From Neisseria animaloris (GTDB lineage: Bacteria; Pseudomonadota; Gammaproteobacteria; Burkholderiales; Neisseriaceae), in the NCBI RefSeq assembly GCF_900637855.1, contig NZ_LR134440.1, positions 1,798,001 to 1,862,000 on the forward strand: a stretch of DNA of 64,000 nt. Direction: 5' to 3'. The notes beneath the pieces were generated by a model. That model made no database searches. It was not told where the DNA came from and was given only the letters and a program-made list of their open reading frames with translations. Position numbers and translations under genes: made by a program. Within the stretch, counting starts at the first letter, position 1, and each line of letters begins with the position of its first letter. This document shows positions 27,174-37,800 of the stretch, in pieces.

Positions 27174-29000
27174 ATGATTCAGGCCATTCAATGGCGGCCC
27201 GAGCAGGCTGTACCGGATGCTTTCCCCGAAAGACAGGCTTTGATGCCGATTTGGGGCGGCGTGCCGCTGCCGCCCGCGCAGTGGCAGAATGTTTGGCGCA
27301 AAAATGTCGTACATTCGCTCGATGAAGACGGTTTGGCTTACATACATATTCCGTTTTGCGCCAACCATTGTGTTTTCTGCGGTTTCTACCGCAATCTGTG
27401 GAAAGAAGAGCACAGCCGCCCCTACACCGATAAAGTTATCGAAGAACTGGCCTACGAAGCCGAACTGCGGCAGGGCGGCGGCAAAATACAGGCCGTGTAT
27501 TTCGGCGGCGGCACGCCCACTGCGCTCGCAACCGCCGATTTGGTACGTTTGATTAAAGCCTGCTACCGCTATCTGCCGCTGTCGGATGACTGCGAATTCA
27601 CCCTCGAAGGCCGTATGAGCCATTTCGGGCCGGATAAAGCGCAAGCTTGCATCGATGCGGGCGTGAACCGTATTTCCATCGGCATCCAAACTTTCGATTC
27701 CGCCATCCGCAGGCGTTTGGGGCGCAAACACAGCGGTGAGGAAGCCTTGCGTTATCTGGAACAGCTAAGCCGTCTGAACGTCGTTACCGTTGCCGATTTG
27801 ATTTTCGGTTTGCCCGGCCAAAGCGATGAAATCTGGGCAAACGACCTCGAATTGGCTTCAAGCCTGCCTTTGTCGGGCTTGGATACCTATGCCTTCAACT
27901 GCTACCCCTTTCTGCCGATTAACCGCATGATCGAAAAAGGCGCGTTTCCGCCCCCGCCCGGGTTTGATACCCAAGCCTGCCAATACGCCTATGCGGTTGA
28001 AAAACTTTCGGAAAAAGGCTGGCAGCAGGTCAGTAACAGCCATTTTGCCTATCCGGGCAGGGGAGAGCGCAACCGCTACAATACCTCGGTAAAATCCAAT
28101 ATGCCCTGCCTGCCGTTCGGTTCGTGCGCGGGTGGTAATTTCGGCGGATACAGCTATCAGGTTCAGAACGATTTGCAAAGCTATCTCGCCACGCCGTCGG
28201 GCATCAAAAACTTATCGTTTATGAGCAAACACGGTCCGCACAAACATTTACTCGGGCAAATCCAGCACAGTATGGAGCTGGGTTCGCTGGACACCGCTTT
28301 ATTTGCCGACAACCGCGAAGCCCAAAAACTTTTGCAGCAATGGCAGCGGCAATCGCTGCTCCGAATCGGTTCGGACGGCATCGCCCGCCTGAACACCAGC
28401 GGCCGCTATTGGTCGCCCACTCTAATCCGCAAGCTGATGCTTGCCCTTCCGGAAACTGATGAAAAGGACGAAAATATGACCGCAGAACTCAGCCCCGAAC
28501 AACAAACCGTATTGCGCAACTCGCTAGCCGAAAACCCCGGCCAGATTCTCGAAATGCTGGCAGGCCAGCACCAATGCAGTTTCGAATCGGTAATCCGCTG
28601 CCTGCCCGAAAACATGGTACGCAAAACCGAAGGCAGCCGTATTGTTGAAATTTTGCAGAGCATTGCCTTATGGAACGAAGCCGTTACTTTTATCGCCCAC
28701 ACGCCCGATGCGATTGTGGAAGTAACCGGAAAATTGCCGGGCGGCAAAATCGGCAGGGGTTTCTACAACTTCGAGCATGCCGAGCAGGGCGGTGTGCACG
28801 GGCATATTTATTATGAAAACTGCGCTGCCATCTACCTCCTGGAACGCCCGTTTATGGGCAAATCAACCGTGTCGCTCAACTTTATCAACCGCAAAGGCGG
28901 GGCGATGTTTAAAATTTTTGTCGGCCGCGATGAAAACGGCGAATTGCGCGCGAACCAAATCGAAGCGATGCGCCGTTTTTTCGACAACGCGGAGGCGTAA
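27174..29000 (+). CDS. hutW: HutW-HutX fusion: anaerobic heme-degrading radical SAM protein with heme carrier domain
   Basis: The first 434 residues are a ChuW/HutW radical SAM enzyme, which opens heme without oxygen by radical methyl transfer. The 4Fe-4S motif is FCANHCVFC (Cys62, Cys66, Cys69), followed by AVYFGGGTPTAL and a HemN-like barrel. Residues 435-608 match HutX/ChuX, a cytosolic heme-binding carrier (LPGGKIGRGFYNFEHAEQGG). These are normally two genes. An AAGGA seven bases before the internal ATG at 28476 may also give free HutX. ATG 27174 is chosen over TTG 27165 because of AAAGG spacing. The chuY gene follows after three bases. Confidence 0.92.
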   Translation: MIQAIQWRPEQAVPDAFPERQALMPIWGGVPLPPAQWQNVWRKNVVHSLDEDGLAYIHIPFCANHCVFCGFYRNLWKEEHSRPYTDKVIEELAYEAELRQGGGKIQAVYFGGGTPTALATADLVRLIKACYRYLPLSDDCEFTLEGRMSHFGPDKAQACIDAGVNRISIGIQTFDSAIRRRLGRKHSGEEALRYLEQLSRLNVVTVADLIFGLPGQSDEIWANDLELASSLPLSGLDTYAFNCYPFLPINRMIEKGAFPPPPGFDTQACQYAYAVEKLSEKGWQQVSNSHFAYPGRGERNRYNTSVKSNMPCLPFGSCAGGNFGGYSYQVQNDLQSYLATPSGIKNLSFMSKHGPHKHLLGQIQHSMELGSLDTALFADNREAQKLLQQWQRQSLLRIGSDGIARLNTSGRYWSPTLIRKLMLALPETDEKDENMTAELSPEQQTVLRNSLAENPGQILEMLAGQHQCSFESVIRCLPENMVRKTEGSRIVEILQSIALWNEAVTFIAHTPDAIVEVTGKLPGGKIGRGFYNFEHAEQGGVHGHIYYENCAAIYLLERPFMGKSTVSLNFINRKGGAMFKIFVGRDENGELRANQIEAMRRFFDNAEA

Positions 29001-29003
29001 ACC

Positions 29004-29618
29004 ATGATGCTGATTTTCGGAGCCAACGGCCCTTCAGGGCGTGCCTTGCTGGAACGCCTGAATAACAAAGATACCGTTGCCGTTTTAAGAAAACCCGCCG
29101 AAGACGACTTTTTTGCACAACACGGTTTTCAGACGGCCTCTGCCGATGTGCTCGATGCAGGCGCTTGCGAAGCGGTTATCAAACAATACTGCCCTGATAC
29201 GGTGGTCAGCTTCGTCGGCGGTAAAAACGAACAAGGCATCCGCAGCGACGCAACCGGCAACATCCATATCATCGAAGCCACCGCCCGCCACGTTCCCACC
29301 GCCCGCTTCGTATTCGTTACCAGCATGGGCTGCGGCGAACAATGGGAAGGGATGAGCGAACCGTTCAAACAGGCATTGGGCGAGGCTGTGACAGCGAAAA
29401 CGGAAGCGGAAAACGTTTTACGCGGCACAGGTTTGCGCTGGACAATTCTGCGCCCGTGCGGCTTGGGCAGCGGCGATTCCGACGCTTACCGGCTGCACCA
29501 AAACCTTAATGACATCCCCCGCCAATATATGAACCGCAACGGTTTGGCCGCCGCCGTGTGCGAAGTGCTGGGCGATGAAAGCAGTATCGGTCGGGTTTAT
29601 TCGGTAACGGCGGAATAA
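29004..29618 (+). CDS. chuY: ChuY-like NAD(P)H-dependent anaerobilin reductase
   Basis: The 204-residue product is a short Rossmann-fold NAD(P)-binding protein (FGANGPSGRALL at 5-16, FVTSMGCGEQW near 100, LRWTILRPCGLG near 147). ChuY reduces anaerobilin, the product of ChuW. The start is three bases after the hutWX stop, with GGAGG lying inside the end of that gene, so the two are translationally linked. It completes the W-X-Y set. A DUS lies within its coding sequence near 29127. Confidence 0.85.
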   Translation: MMLIFGANGPSGRALLERLNNKDTVAVLRKPAEDDFFAQHGFQTASADVLDAGACEAVIKQYCPDTVVSFVGGKNEQGIRSDATGNIHIIEATARHVPTARFVFVTSMGCGEQWEGMSEPFKQALGEAVTAKTEAENVLRGTGLRWTILRPCGLGSGDSDAYRLHQNLNDIPRQYMNRNGLAAAVCEVLGDESSIGRVYSVTAE

Positions 29619-29671
29619 AACAGCAACAGCCCGTGCTTTGCAGCGTTTCCTCCCCGATATGAATGTGAAAA

Positions 29672-29703
29672 AAAGGCCGTCTGAAAAGTTTCAGACGGCC
29701 TTT
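29672..29703. terminator. DUS hairpin between convergent chuY and gntK
   Basis: A 15-bp inverted DUS pair with a 2-base loop and A/T flanks, placed to end both converging operons. Confidence 0.75.
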
Positions 29704-29740
29704 CCGATGCCGTATCGTCGACGGCATTCTTCCCCGGTTA

Positions 29741-30265
29741 TCAAACCAGCTTTTGCGCTTCAATCCAAGCCATGATTTCTGCCTGAACATCTTCCGCGTT
29801 GCCGGCATTGCAGATACGCACGCCGTTTTCATCGGCTTGCAGATCTTCCAAAATTTCGAGTTGCGAAGCCAGCATATCCGCTTTCATATAGTGGCCTTTA
29901 CGCGCCATCATGCGTTCCAAGTTTACATCGTGCGGCGGGGCGAGGTGGATGAACACCACTTTGCCTTCGGCTTCGCGCAGAATATCGCGGTATTGGCGTT
30001 TCAAAGCCGAACACGTTACCACGCTGACGGCTTCACCGTTGTGCGCCTGCCTACTCATCCAATCGCGCAGATTACGCAGCCACGGGTAGCGGTCTTCATC
30101 GGTAAGCGGAATGCCCGAACCCATTTTGTCGCGGTTGGCTTGCGAATGAAAATCGTCGCCTTCGGCATAAGGGCATCGGTAATGTTGTTGCAGGGCAACC
30201 GCAGCGGTGGTTTTGCCGCAGCCGCTTACGCCCATTACCACAAAATGCACGGTCGGTTTACTCAT
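29741..30265 (-). CDS. gntK: Gluconokinase
   Basis: The 174-residue kinase phosphorylates D-gluconate with ATP to 6-phosphogluconate, feeding the pentose phosphate or Entner-Doudoroff route. The Walker A loop is GVSGCGKTT (12-20); EGDDFH and NRDKMGSG are the expected substrate-site segments. AAGGAG precedes ATG 30265 at ideal spacing; the frame opens upstream to 30355 but that region is the gntP end in another frame. It is transcribed from gntP with a 17-base gap, forming a gluconate operon. Confidence 0.94.
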   Translation of the reverse strand: MSKPTVHFVVMGVSGCGKTTAAVALQQHYRCPYAEGDDFHSQANRDKMGSGIPLTDEDRYPWLRNLRDWMSRQAHNGEAVSVVTCSALKRQYRDILREAEGKVVFIHLAPPHDVNLERMMARKGHYMKADMLASQLEILEDLQADENGVRICNAGNAEDVQAEIMAWIEAQKLV

Positions 30266-30282
30266 TTCGACGCTCCTTATCG

Positions 30283-31668
30283 TTACAACACGCTGAATGC
30301 CAAAGCTGACAAAGCAAAGCCGATAATGGCAATCAGGGTTTGGTTGACCGTCCACGTTTTCAGCGTAGTAGGTACATCCATATCCAGCAGGCGGCCCACC
30401 AGCCAGAAGCCGGAATCATTGAAATGGCTCACGCCCACCGAACCGGCGGCAGTAGCCAATACGATCGCGGCAAGCTGCCAATCGCTGAATCCGGCTGCGG
30501 CAACCGCCGGTGCCATCAATGCGGCGGCAGTGGTTAACGCCACGGTTGCCGAACCCTGAGCGATACGCAGAGCCAATGCCACCAAGAAGCAGCCCAGCAA
30601 TACGGGAATACCCAATTGCCCCATGCTGTCGGCCAAAGCCTGGCCGATGCCGGAAGCACGCAGCACGCCGCCGAACATGCCGCCCGCACCGGTAATCAGA
30701 ATCACCGAGCAAACGGGGCCGAGTGCGCCGTCGATGGTTTTTTCGAGAGCCGTCGCTTTTTCGCCGCGTTTACGCCCCAGCACAAACATGGCTACCAATA
30801 CCGAGATCAGCAGTGCAACCGGTGTCGAACCGATCATACGCAAGGTTTTCACCCATTCTGCGCTGCCGTCCACCACCTTCTCCGCAGTCAGTGTGGCCAA
30901 ACCGGTGTTAAGGAAAATCAACAGCATAGGAATCAGCATAATCCCGATAACCGTGCCGGCTTTGGCTGGTGTTTTAGGTTCGTCGTCATCCTGTTTGCCG
31001 CCACTGAGCAAGTCCGGCACCGGCACATGAATGCGGCGGCCGAGAAACTGACCCAACAAATAACCGCTGAAATACCAGGTGATAAATGCCAGCGGCAAAC
31101 CGAGCAGCAGCACGTGGCCGATGCTGGCACCGTAAAATTCGGACGCGGCAATCGGCCCCGGATGCGGTGGCAGAAACACGTGCATTACCGAAAATGCGCC
31201 GATGGAAGCCAAGCCGTAGGGTAGAACCGGTGCGTTCATGCGGCGGGCGGTGGCAAACACAATCGGCAGCATCACCACCAAACCGGCATCAAAGAAAATC
31301 GGAAAACCGAAAATCAACGAAGCCACACCCAATGCAAAAGGTGCGTGTTTTTCGCCGAATGCCCGTACCAACGCATCGGCCAGCGATTGCGCCCCGCCCG
31401 ATGTTTCTACCAAGCGGCCGAGCATGGCACCCAAACCCACCAGCAAGGCCACATTTCCGAGTGTGCCGCCGAAACTTTTCACCAATACGTCGCCTACGAT
31501 ACTGCCCATCGGCAGACCGGTGGCAATTGCAGTAAGTAGGCTGACGATCATCAAAGTCAGCAGGGCATGTATGCGGAATTTGATGATTAGTACCAAAATA
31601 AGCAGAATCGCCCCAGCCGCAATGCCGAGCAATTCGCCCGTGCCTAAAGTTTGGGTCCAATTTTCCAT
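30283..31668 (-). CDS. gntP: Gluconate:H+ symporter, GntP family
   Basis: This 461-residue inner membrane permease has about 12-14 hydrophobic segments. The family motifs GFPIFFDAGLVVMLPI and LPPHPGPIAASEF are present, as is the C-terminal HFNDSGFWLV. It imports gluconate for the adjacent kinase. ATG 31668 has AGAGGA about nine bases upstream; an in-frame start at 31689 would precede that site. No local regulator of the GntR type is present. Confidence 0.94.
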   Translation of the reverse strand: MENWTQTLGTGELLGIAAGAILLILVLIIKFRIHALLTLMIVSLLTAIATGLPMGSIVGDVLVKSFGGTLGNVALLVGLGAMLGRLVETSGGAQSLADALVRAFGEKHAPFALGVASLIFGFPIFFDAGLVVMLPIVFATARRMNAPVLPYGLASIGAFSVMHVFLPPHPGPIAASEFYGASIGHVLLLGLPLAFITWYFSGYLLGQFLGRRIHVPVPDLLSGGKQDDDEPKTPAKAGTVIGIMLIPMLLIFLNTGLATLTAEKVVDGSAEWVKTLRMIGSTPVALLISVLVAMFVLGRKRGEKATALEKTIDGALGPVCSVILITGAGGMFGGVLRASGIGQALADSMGQLGIPVLLGCFLVALALRIAQGSATVALTTAAALMAPAVAAAGFSDWQLAAIVLATAAGSVGVSHFNDSGFWLVGRLLDMDVPTTLKTWTVNQTLIAIIGFALSALAFSVL

Positions 31669-31972
31669 TGTTTGCGTCCTCTGAATCAATAGGTATTTTA
31701 GAATTATATCCCATCACGCTACCGTTTTTACCGTTCGGCAGATATGACGCAAGTCAATTGGTATCGCTTTGCAAACGGCAGCCGCCGCGTTGTCGTGCCT
31801 TTTTATAGAGAAGCTGTTTCCGTATGCGGCGGTCGCCGTTAAGTTTTATGGCGACGGCATGTTTTGCATAATACCGTTTAATCGGTCTGCTTAAAATACT
31901 TTTTCAGACGGCCTTTTCCGTGTCTTTTGGTTTAAAATACTTTTCTTTTACCGCTTTGATACGGCAACCAAC
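31669..31972. other. Divergent intergenic region, gntP to trkA
   Basis: About 300 bases containing both promoters and one single DUS near 31903. No gene is visible. Confidence 0.6.
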
Positions 31973-33373
31973 GTGAAAATACTGATACTCGGCAGCGGCC
32001 AAGTCGGTTCGACCGTCGCCCAAAACCTTGCTTCTTTGCCCGGAAACGATGTAACCATCGTCGACATCAACGAAAAAGCCTTGCAGAATTTGAGCAGCAG
32101 ACTCGATGTGCAGACCATGCTCGGCAACGGCGCGTCGCCGTTTGTGCTCAGACGCGCAGGTGCGGCCGATGCCGATTTGCTGCTGGCGCTTACCCGCAGC
32201 GACGAAACCAATATCGTCGCCTGCAAAATGGCGGCGGATTTGTTCAATATTCCCAGCCGCATCGCCCGCGTCCGTTCCACCGATTACCTTGATTACCGCA
32301 CCGAAGGCGAAGACAACGGCAACAGCTTGGATTTATTTGACATTACCGAATCGATTAGCCCCGAACAGCTGGTTACCGAACGCCTGGTCGGCCTGCTTAG
32401 TTATACCAGCGCCCTGCAAGTGTTGCGTTTTGCCGATGATAAAGCACGTATGGTCATCGTGCAGGCGCGGAAAGGCGGTTTGTTGGTAAATAGGGAAATT
32501 TCCCAAATCAACCGACATCTTCCGGAAGGGGTCGATTGCCAAATCTGCGCCATTTACCGCAACAACCACCTGATTGTGCCTTCCGCGCAAACCGTGATTA
32601 TCGAAGGCGACGAAGTATTTTTCGTGGCGGGCACGGAAAATGTGGCTGCCATCATGCGCGAGCTGCGTCCGCGCGAGCAAAGTAACCGCCGCATCATGAT
32701 TGCCGGCGGCGGCAATATTGGTTACCGGCTGGCGAAACAGCTTGAAAACCAATACGACATCAAAATCATCGAATACAACCGCAACCGTGCCGAATGGCTG
32801 GCCGAGCATCTCGACAATACGCTGGTGCTGCAAGGCACGGCTACCGACGAAACGCTGTTGGATGAAGAATATATCGACGAAATCGACGTGTTCTGCGCCC
32901 TCACCAACGACGACGAAAGCAACATCATGTCGAGCCTGCTGGCCAAAAACCGCGGTGCCAAACGGGTGATTACCATTGTGAACCGTTCCAGCTATGTTGA
33001 TTTGCTTGAGGGCAACAAAATCGACATCGTGGTTTCGCCGCATTTGATCACCATCGGCTCGATACTTGCCCACATCCGCCGCGGCGACGTGGTAGCCGTC
33101 CACCCTTTGCGGCGCGGCACGGCGGAAGCCATCGAAGTGGTGGTACACGGCGACAAACATACTTCTTCGCTGGTCGGCCGCCGTGTGTCCGAAATCAAAT
33201 GGCCGTCGGGCTGCCATTTTGCCGCCCTCGTGCGCGATAATGAAGTGGTGATGGGGCATAAAGAAGATGCCGTTATGGAAGACGGCGACCATATCATCTT
33301 CTTCGTATCCCGCCGCCGTGTGCTGCGGGAGCTGGAAAAACTGATTGAAGTGAAAATGGGCTTCTTCGGTTGA
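31973..33373 (+). CDS. trkA: Trk potassium uptake protein TrkA
   Basis: TrkA is the cytoplasmic NAD-binding regulator of the TrkH/TrkG potassium channel. The 466-residue product holds two RCK units, each a Rossmann domain plus a C-terminal RCK-C domain. The first loop is GSGQVG (7-12) and the second GGGNIG near 243. The start is GTG 31973, which matches the family N-terminus exactly (KILILGSGQVGSTVA); no ribosome site stands out. No trkH lies next to it in this window. Confidence 0.93.
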   Translation: MKILILGSGQVGSTVAQNLASLPGNDVTIVDINEKALQNLSSRLDVQTMLGNGASPFVLRRAGAADADLLLALTRSDETNIVACKMAADLFNIPSRIARVRSTDYLDYRTEGEDNGNSLDLFDITESISPEQLVTERLVGLLSYTSALQVLRFADDKARMVIVQARKGGLLVNREISQINRHLPEGVDCQICAIYRNNHLIVPSAQTVIIEGDEVFFVAGTENVAAIMRELRPREQSNRRIMIAGGGNIGYRLAKQLENQYDIKIIEYNRNRAEWLAEHLDNTLVLQGTATDETLLDEEYIDEIDVFCALTNDDESNIMSSLLAKNRGAKRVITIVNRSSYVDLLEGNKIDIVVSPHLITIGSILAHIRRGDVVAVHPLRRGTAEAIEVVVHGDKHTSSLVGRRVSEIKWPSGCHFAALVRDNEVVMGHKEDAVMEDGDHIIFFVSRRRVLRELEKLIEVKMGFFG

Positions 33374-33381
33374 AAAAAATG

Positions 33382-33426
33382 AAAACCGCAGGCCGTCTGA
33401 AAAGTTTTCAGACGGCCTGCGGTTTT
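33382..33426. terminator. Strong DUS terminator after trkA
   Basis: A 22-bp perfect stem: AAAACCGC plus AG-DUS, single-base loop, then the complement ending in a T run. It is among the strongest intrinsic terminators in the window. Confidence 0.88.
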
Positions 33427-33609
33427 ATATTGATGCACAAACGTGCGGGAAGGATGCGGTAGTCCGCCGAAGTTATTGGTTTTTTTAAAGTTTTCAAAGC
33501 ATTTTATTGCATATAATCAAATCTCAGCCAAATAAAATGACATTTTTTTGACAAGTGATTAGAAATTATTAGAATATATAGTCAAATGCCATTTTTTGAA
33601 AGAAACGTT

Positions 33610-34431
33610 ATGTTGCAACCCGATTTTCAAGATGCCGTTTCCGATACTTCGCTGATTTCCCTGTATATGAAGTCTCTCGAATCGCAAAAAGCCAACCCCG
33701 TTATTTGCGATTCCACTGCCTGTAGCCTGGTGAAACAAATAGATTTCGACTTTGACGCCTTCCGCAATGACAAGAAAGGCGCATTGGGTGTGGCTATATG
33801 TGCTGCTTATTTCGACCGTGTGACTGCCGATTTCATCCGAACCCACCGACGGCCGGTGATTATCGAATTGGGGTGCGGTTTGGACGACCGCACGGGTCGC
33901 ATCGGCAGGGTTGCCGGAAAAGCCTTTTTCTACCAGCTCGATTTGCCTGGGGTAATCAAATTCAGAGCTGCCTTGCTGCCGGCATTGAGCAACGAATACC
34001 TGCTCGGCGGTTCGATATTGGACACGCATTGGATGGACATGCTGCGCCGCCTGCATCCCGAGTCGCAATTTCTGATTATCGCCGAAGGGCTGTTGATGTA
34101 TTTTTCCCGCGAACAGGTTGAAAAACTTTTTCAAAACATTGCCGCCCATTTCAAACGTTGCAGCAGCGAAATATTGTTTAACGTGCTCAGTACATGGGGT
34201 TGCCGGCATGCCTACCTCCATCCGGCGCAAAGAAAAAACGGTGCACGCTTCGATTACAGCTGCGATAACGACCGCGAAATGGAGAATTGGGCGGAAAACC
34301 TGCGTTTGATCGACAGCCGCTGTTACTGTGATTTCGACGCTTGGAAACGCGTAGGTTGGCGCGGGTGTCTGCTGAAACGGTTTGCCCCGTTGCGGAATAT
34401 GGGCCGTATGTTGCATTACCGTATCGTTTAA
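33610..34431 (+). CDS. Class I SAM-dependent methyltransferase, LCMT-like
   Basis: The 273-residue product belongs to the leucine carboxyl methyltransferase-like group, also called O-methyltransferases linked to polyketide biosynthesis (COG3315 type). The SAM-binding loop VIIELGCGLDDRTGRI lies near residue 83 and the IIAEGLLMYF motif near 157. The substrate is unknown. ATG 33610 has a GAAAGAAA stretch just upstream; ATG 33586 has none. A 417-codon frame runs on the opposite strand, but the family motifs here make this strand the coding one. Confidence 0.82.
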   Translation: MLQPDFQDAVSDTSLISLYMKSLESQKANPVICDSTACSLVKQIDFDFDAFRNDKKGALGVAICAAYFDRVTADFIRTHRRPVIIELGCGLDDRTGRIGRVAGKAFFYQLDLPGVIKFRAALLPALSNEYLLGGSILDTHWMDMLRRLHPESQFLIIAEGLLMYFSREQVEKLFQNIAAHFKRCSSEILFNVLSTWGCRHAYLHPAQRKNGARFDYSCDNDREMENWAENLRLIDSRCYCDFDAWKRVGWRGCLLKRFAPLRNMGRMLHYRIV

Positions 34432-34810
34432 TAAACAGGCCGTCTGAAAACTTATTTTCAGACGGCCTGTTTCAATTGCTCTCAAGCCCGCAAGTGCTTC
34501 CGGCAGCTTGGCCTCGTCATATGGGCAATGACTTATTTCCGATACAAGGCGGCAAACCGTAGGCGGTACGGGCAGCACGTAGCCGATTCTGTTACCGCCG
34601 TGGCAGCCTGCAAAATGATTCTCTTCGGGCTGAAGCGCGGCAACGCCGTGGCAAGTTAAGTCTATTTGCCATATCTTTCCACCTTTCAGACGGCCTTCGG
34701 CATGGTTGGCAGGCCGTCTGAAAAACCGGTTGTACAAACTGCCGTTGCGGTTTTCAGACGGCCTCTCTTCATTCATAATCCCGCTATCCGTCCACACTGC
34801 CAAAGCCGCC
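34432..34810. other. DUS-rich intergenic region before recC
   Basis: About 380 bases. It holds the terminator below, and three further DUS near 34687, 34710 and 34754, the last two an inverted pair just before recC. The frames here look non-coding. Confidence 0.55.
34436..34469. terminator. DUS hairpin after the methyltransferase gene
   Basis: A 15-bp inverted AG-DUS pair with a 4-base loop begins five bases after the stop codon. Confidence 0.75.
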
Positions 34811-37800
34811 ATGCTTTATCTTTACCAATCCAACCGCCTTGAAAACCTTGCCGCCGTTTTCACCCGGCTGCAACAGCTCGCCCCGCTGCAAAACCCGCTG
34901 GCGGCGGAGCAGATTGTGGTGCAAAGCCAAGGCATGCGCCGTTATCTGAACACGTATCTCGCGCGCGAATTAGGCGTGGCGGCCAACTTGCATTTCAGTC
35001 TGCCCGCCGGTTTGACTTGGCGGCTGATGTGCGGTCTGATTCCCGATATTCCCGCCCTCAGCCCGTTTGCGCCCGAAGTGATGTGCTGGCGGCTGCTCGA
35101 TTTGTTTCAAAGCCCCGTTTTTCAGACGGCCTCCGAATACGAAGCGGCACGCTCGGCACTGCACGGCTATCTCGGCAGCGGCGAATCGGCGGCCTATCAG
35201 TTGGCGGGGCAGCTTGCCGATATTTTCGACCAATATCTGGTTTACCGCCCGCAATGGATCAACACTTGGCAAGCCGGCGGGCTGGTAGGATTGGGCGGCG
35301 ACGAAATCTGGCAGGCGCAGTTGTGGCGTTATCTCGACGACGGCCGCCAAACCGCTCCCCACCGCGTGGCCTTGTGGCGGCGACTACTCGACGCATTGAG
35401 CGCCGACAAACTGCCCGAACGCTTTTTCGTGTTCGGCATCGCAACCATGGCACCGATGTATCTGCAACTGTTGCAGGCGCTGGCCGAGCATTGCGACGTA
35501 CACATTTTCGCGCTCAACCCCAGCAGCGAATACTGGGGTAACGTTATCGAAGCCGCGCAGATTCTGCAAAGCGAAGACGACATCGACCTTTCGCAAAGTG
35601 GCCATCCGCTGCTAGCCTCGCTGGGCAAACAAGGGCGCGATTTTTTCGATGCGCTTGCCGAAGCGCAGATTACCGAAGAGCGCAACTATTTCACCGACAT
35701 GGAAAGCGTTCAGACGGCCTCCGAACCTACTTTGCTGCACCGTTTGCAGCATGACATCCAAACCCTGACCCTGCCGTCTGAAAAAACAAACAGAGCTACG
35801 TTGGACGACGACTCCGTCCGCGTGGTTTCCGCCCACAGCCCCCTGCGCGAATTGCAGGTGTTGAAAGACCAACTGCTGAAGATTCTTGCCGAACACCCTG
35901 ATTGGCAGCTGCACGACATCGCCGTGCTTACTCCGAACATCGAACCTTACAGTCCCTTTATCGAAGCCGTGTTCGGGCAGGCGCAGGACGGCGCACAGGC
36001 ATTGCCGTATTCCGTCTCCGACGTGAAACTCAGCCGCCGCCAGCCCTTACTCTATGCGCTCGAACAAACCCTCGCGCTGCTCGAAAGCCGTTTTGAAGTA
36101 AATCGCCTGCTGCCGCTGTTAGACAACAACCTCGTGCTCGACCGCTTCGGCCTCGGCCGCGAAGATTTGCCGCTGCTGCACGATACCATCGCCAAACTCA
36201 ACATCCATTGGGGCTTGGACGGCACCATGCGCGGCCGCAACGACAACCTCTTTACTTGGCAGCAAGGTTTGGAACGGCTTGTGCTCGGTTGGCTGCTGCC
36301 CGAAAGCGGCAATCCCTTGTGGCTCGACATCAGCGCATGGCACGGCGACCCCAACCAAACCGCCGTGTTCAGCCGCTTCACCGCTTTCGTGCGCACGCTG
36401 GCCGACACCGCCCGCCGCTGGCAGCAGCCCGCAGGCATAGAAGAATGGACGGAACGCGTGCGCCGGCTGCTCGCCGATCTTTTCGCCCCGGGCAGCGACG
36501 ACCAACACGCTCTGCAACAGCTCGAACAGGCACTTGCCCGCTGGCAGGAAGAAGCCGCACTCGCCCGTTTCGGCAGCAAACTGCCCCGACACACCGTCAT
36601 CCGCCATCTTAGCCGCTTTCTCGACAGCGAAAGCCAAGCCGGATTTTTGCGCGGCGGCATCACCTTTTGCAGCATGGTGCCCATGCGCAGCCTGCCGTTC
36701 AAAGTGATCTGCCTGCTCGGGCTGAATGACGGCAATTTCCCGCGCAACACCAAAGCCGCCGCCTTCGACCTGATTGCCAAGTACCCGCAAAAAGGCGACC
36801 GCGCCCGCCGCGACGACGACCGTTATCTTTTCCTCGAAGCCATCATCAGCGCGCGCGAAATCCTCTATCTGTCTTATGTAGGGCGCAGCATCCACAGCGA
36901 CGAACCGCTTGCCCCCTCCGCCCTGCTCAACGAACTCATTGATACCGTTGCCGCCATGACCGGCACGCGCAGTAAAGACTTGCACGAACAATGGGTCAGG
37001 CAGCAGCCCTTGCAAGCCTTCTCACACCGTTATTTTTCCCCGCAGGCTTTTTCAGACGGCCTCGTCAGTTCCCGCAAAGACTATGCCGCCGCCCTCAATG
37101 CCCCCGCTGCCGAAGTCGGGCCGTTTTTCAGCGAACCGCTCGGCAACGCTCCCGACCCCGCCGCGCCGCAAATGATCGGCCACCACGAATTCATCGCTTT
37201 TTGGCGCAACCCCGTACGTGCGTGGCTGCAACACACCCTCGGCTGGCGCGAACCCTACCGCGACGGCGCATGGAAATCCGCCGAACCTTTCGAGCCGCAG
37301 CAGCCGGAATCCATCGTTGCTGCCTACACCGCCGCCCGCCGCAACCGCGAAGATTTCAGGCAAACCGAACGCCGCCTGCAAGCTGCCAGCCTTTTCCCTG
37401 CGGGCGAACTTGGCACATTGTGGCAAAACCAATATCAAATCAATGCCAAATCGCTCGACGGTGAACTTGTATGCAGCCCCAAACTGCCTGCCCGCGCCTA
37501 CACCCTCGTTTTGGAAAACGGCACGCTCGAAGGCAGCCTCAATCATCTCTACCGGCACGGGCAGATTTATTTTTTAAACAAAACACCCTCCGCCCCCGAC
37601 CGCATCGCCCGCATGCTCGAGCACCTCATTTTCTGCGCCGTAAGGCCGTCTGAAACCGACTGCCGCGCCACCCATCTGCTTCTGCCCGGCAACCCCCAAA
37701 CCTTACCCGAAATCCCCCGGCAGACCGCTTGCGAACTCTTGGAAAAGTGGCTCGAATACTACCGGCTCGGCCAATCCCGCCCGCTGCCCTTTTTCGCCAA

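Noticed and set aside
32333..33292. 319-codon minus-strand frame inside trkA
   Set aside because: Shadow of trkA, rich in His/Phe/Val as expected from the antisense of GC-rich coding DNA.
33559..34812. 417-codon frame on the minus strand opposite the methyltransferase
   Set aside because: The plus strand carries SAM-binding motifs and a family-length protein; the minus frame has no recognisable motif and reads through uptake sequences.
36119..37015. 298-codon minus-strand frame inside recC
   Set aside because: Antisense shadow of recC without a ribosome site or family features.
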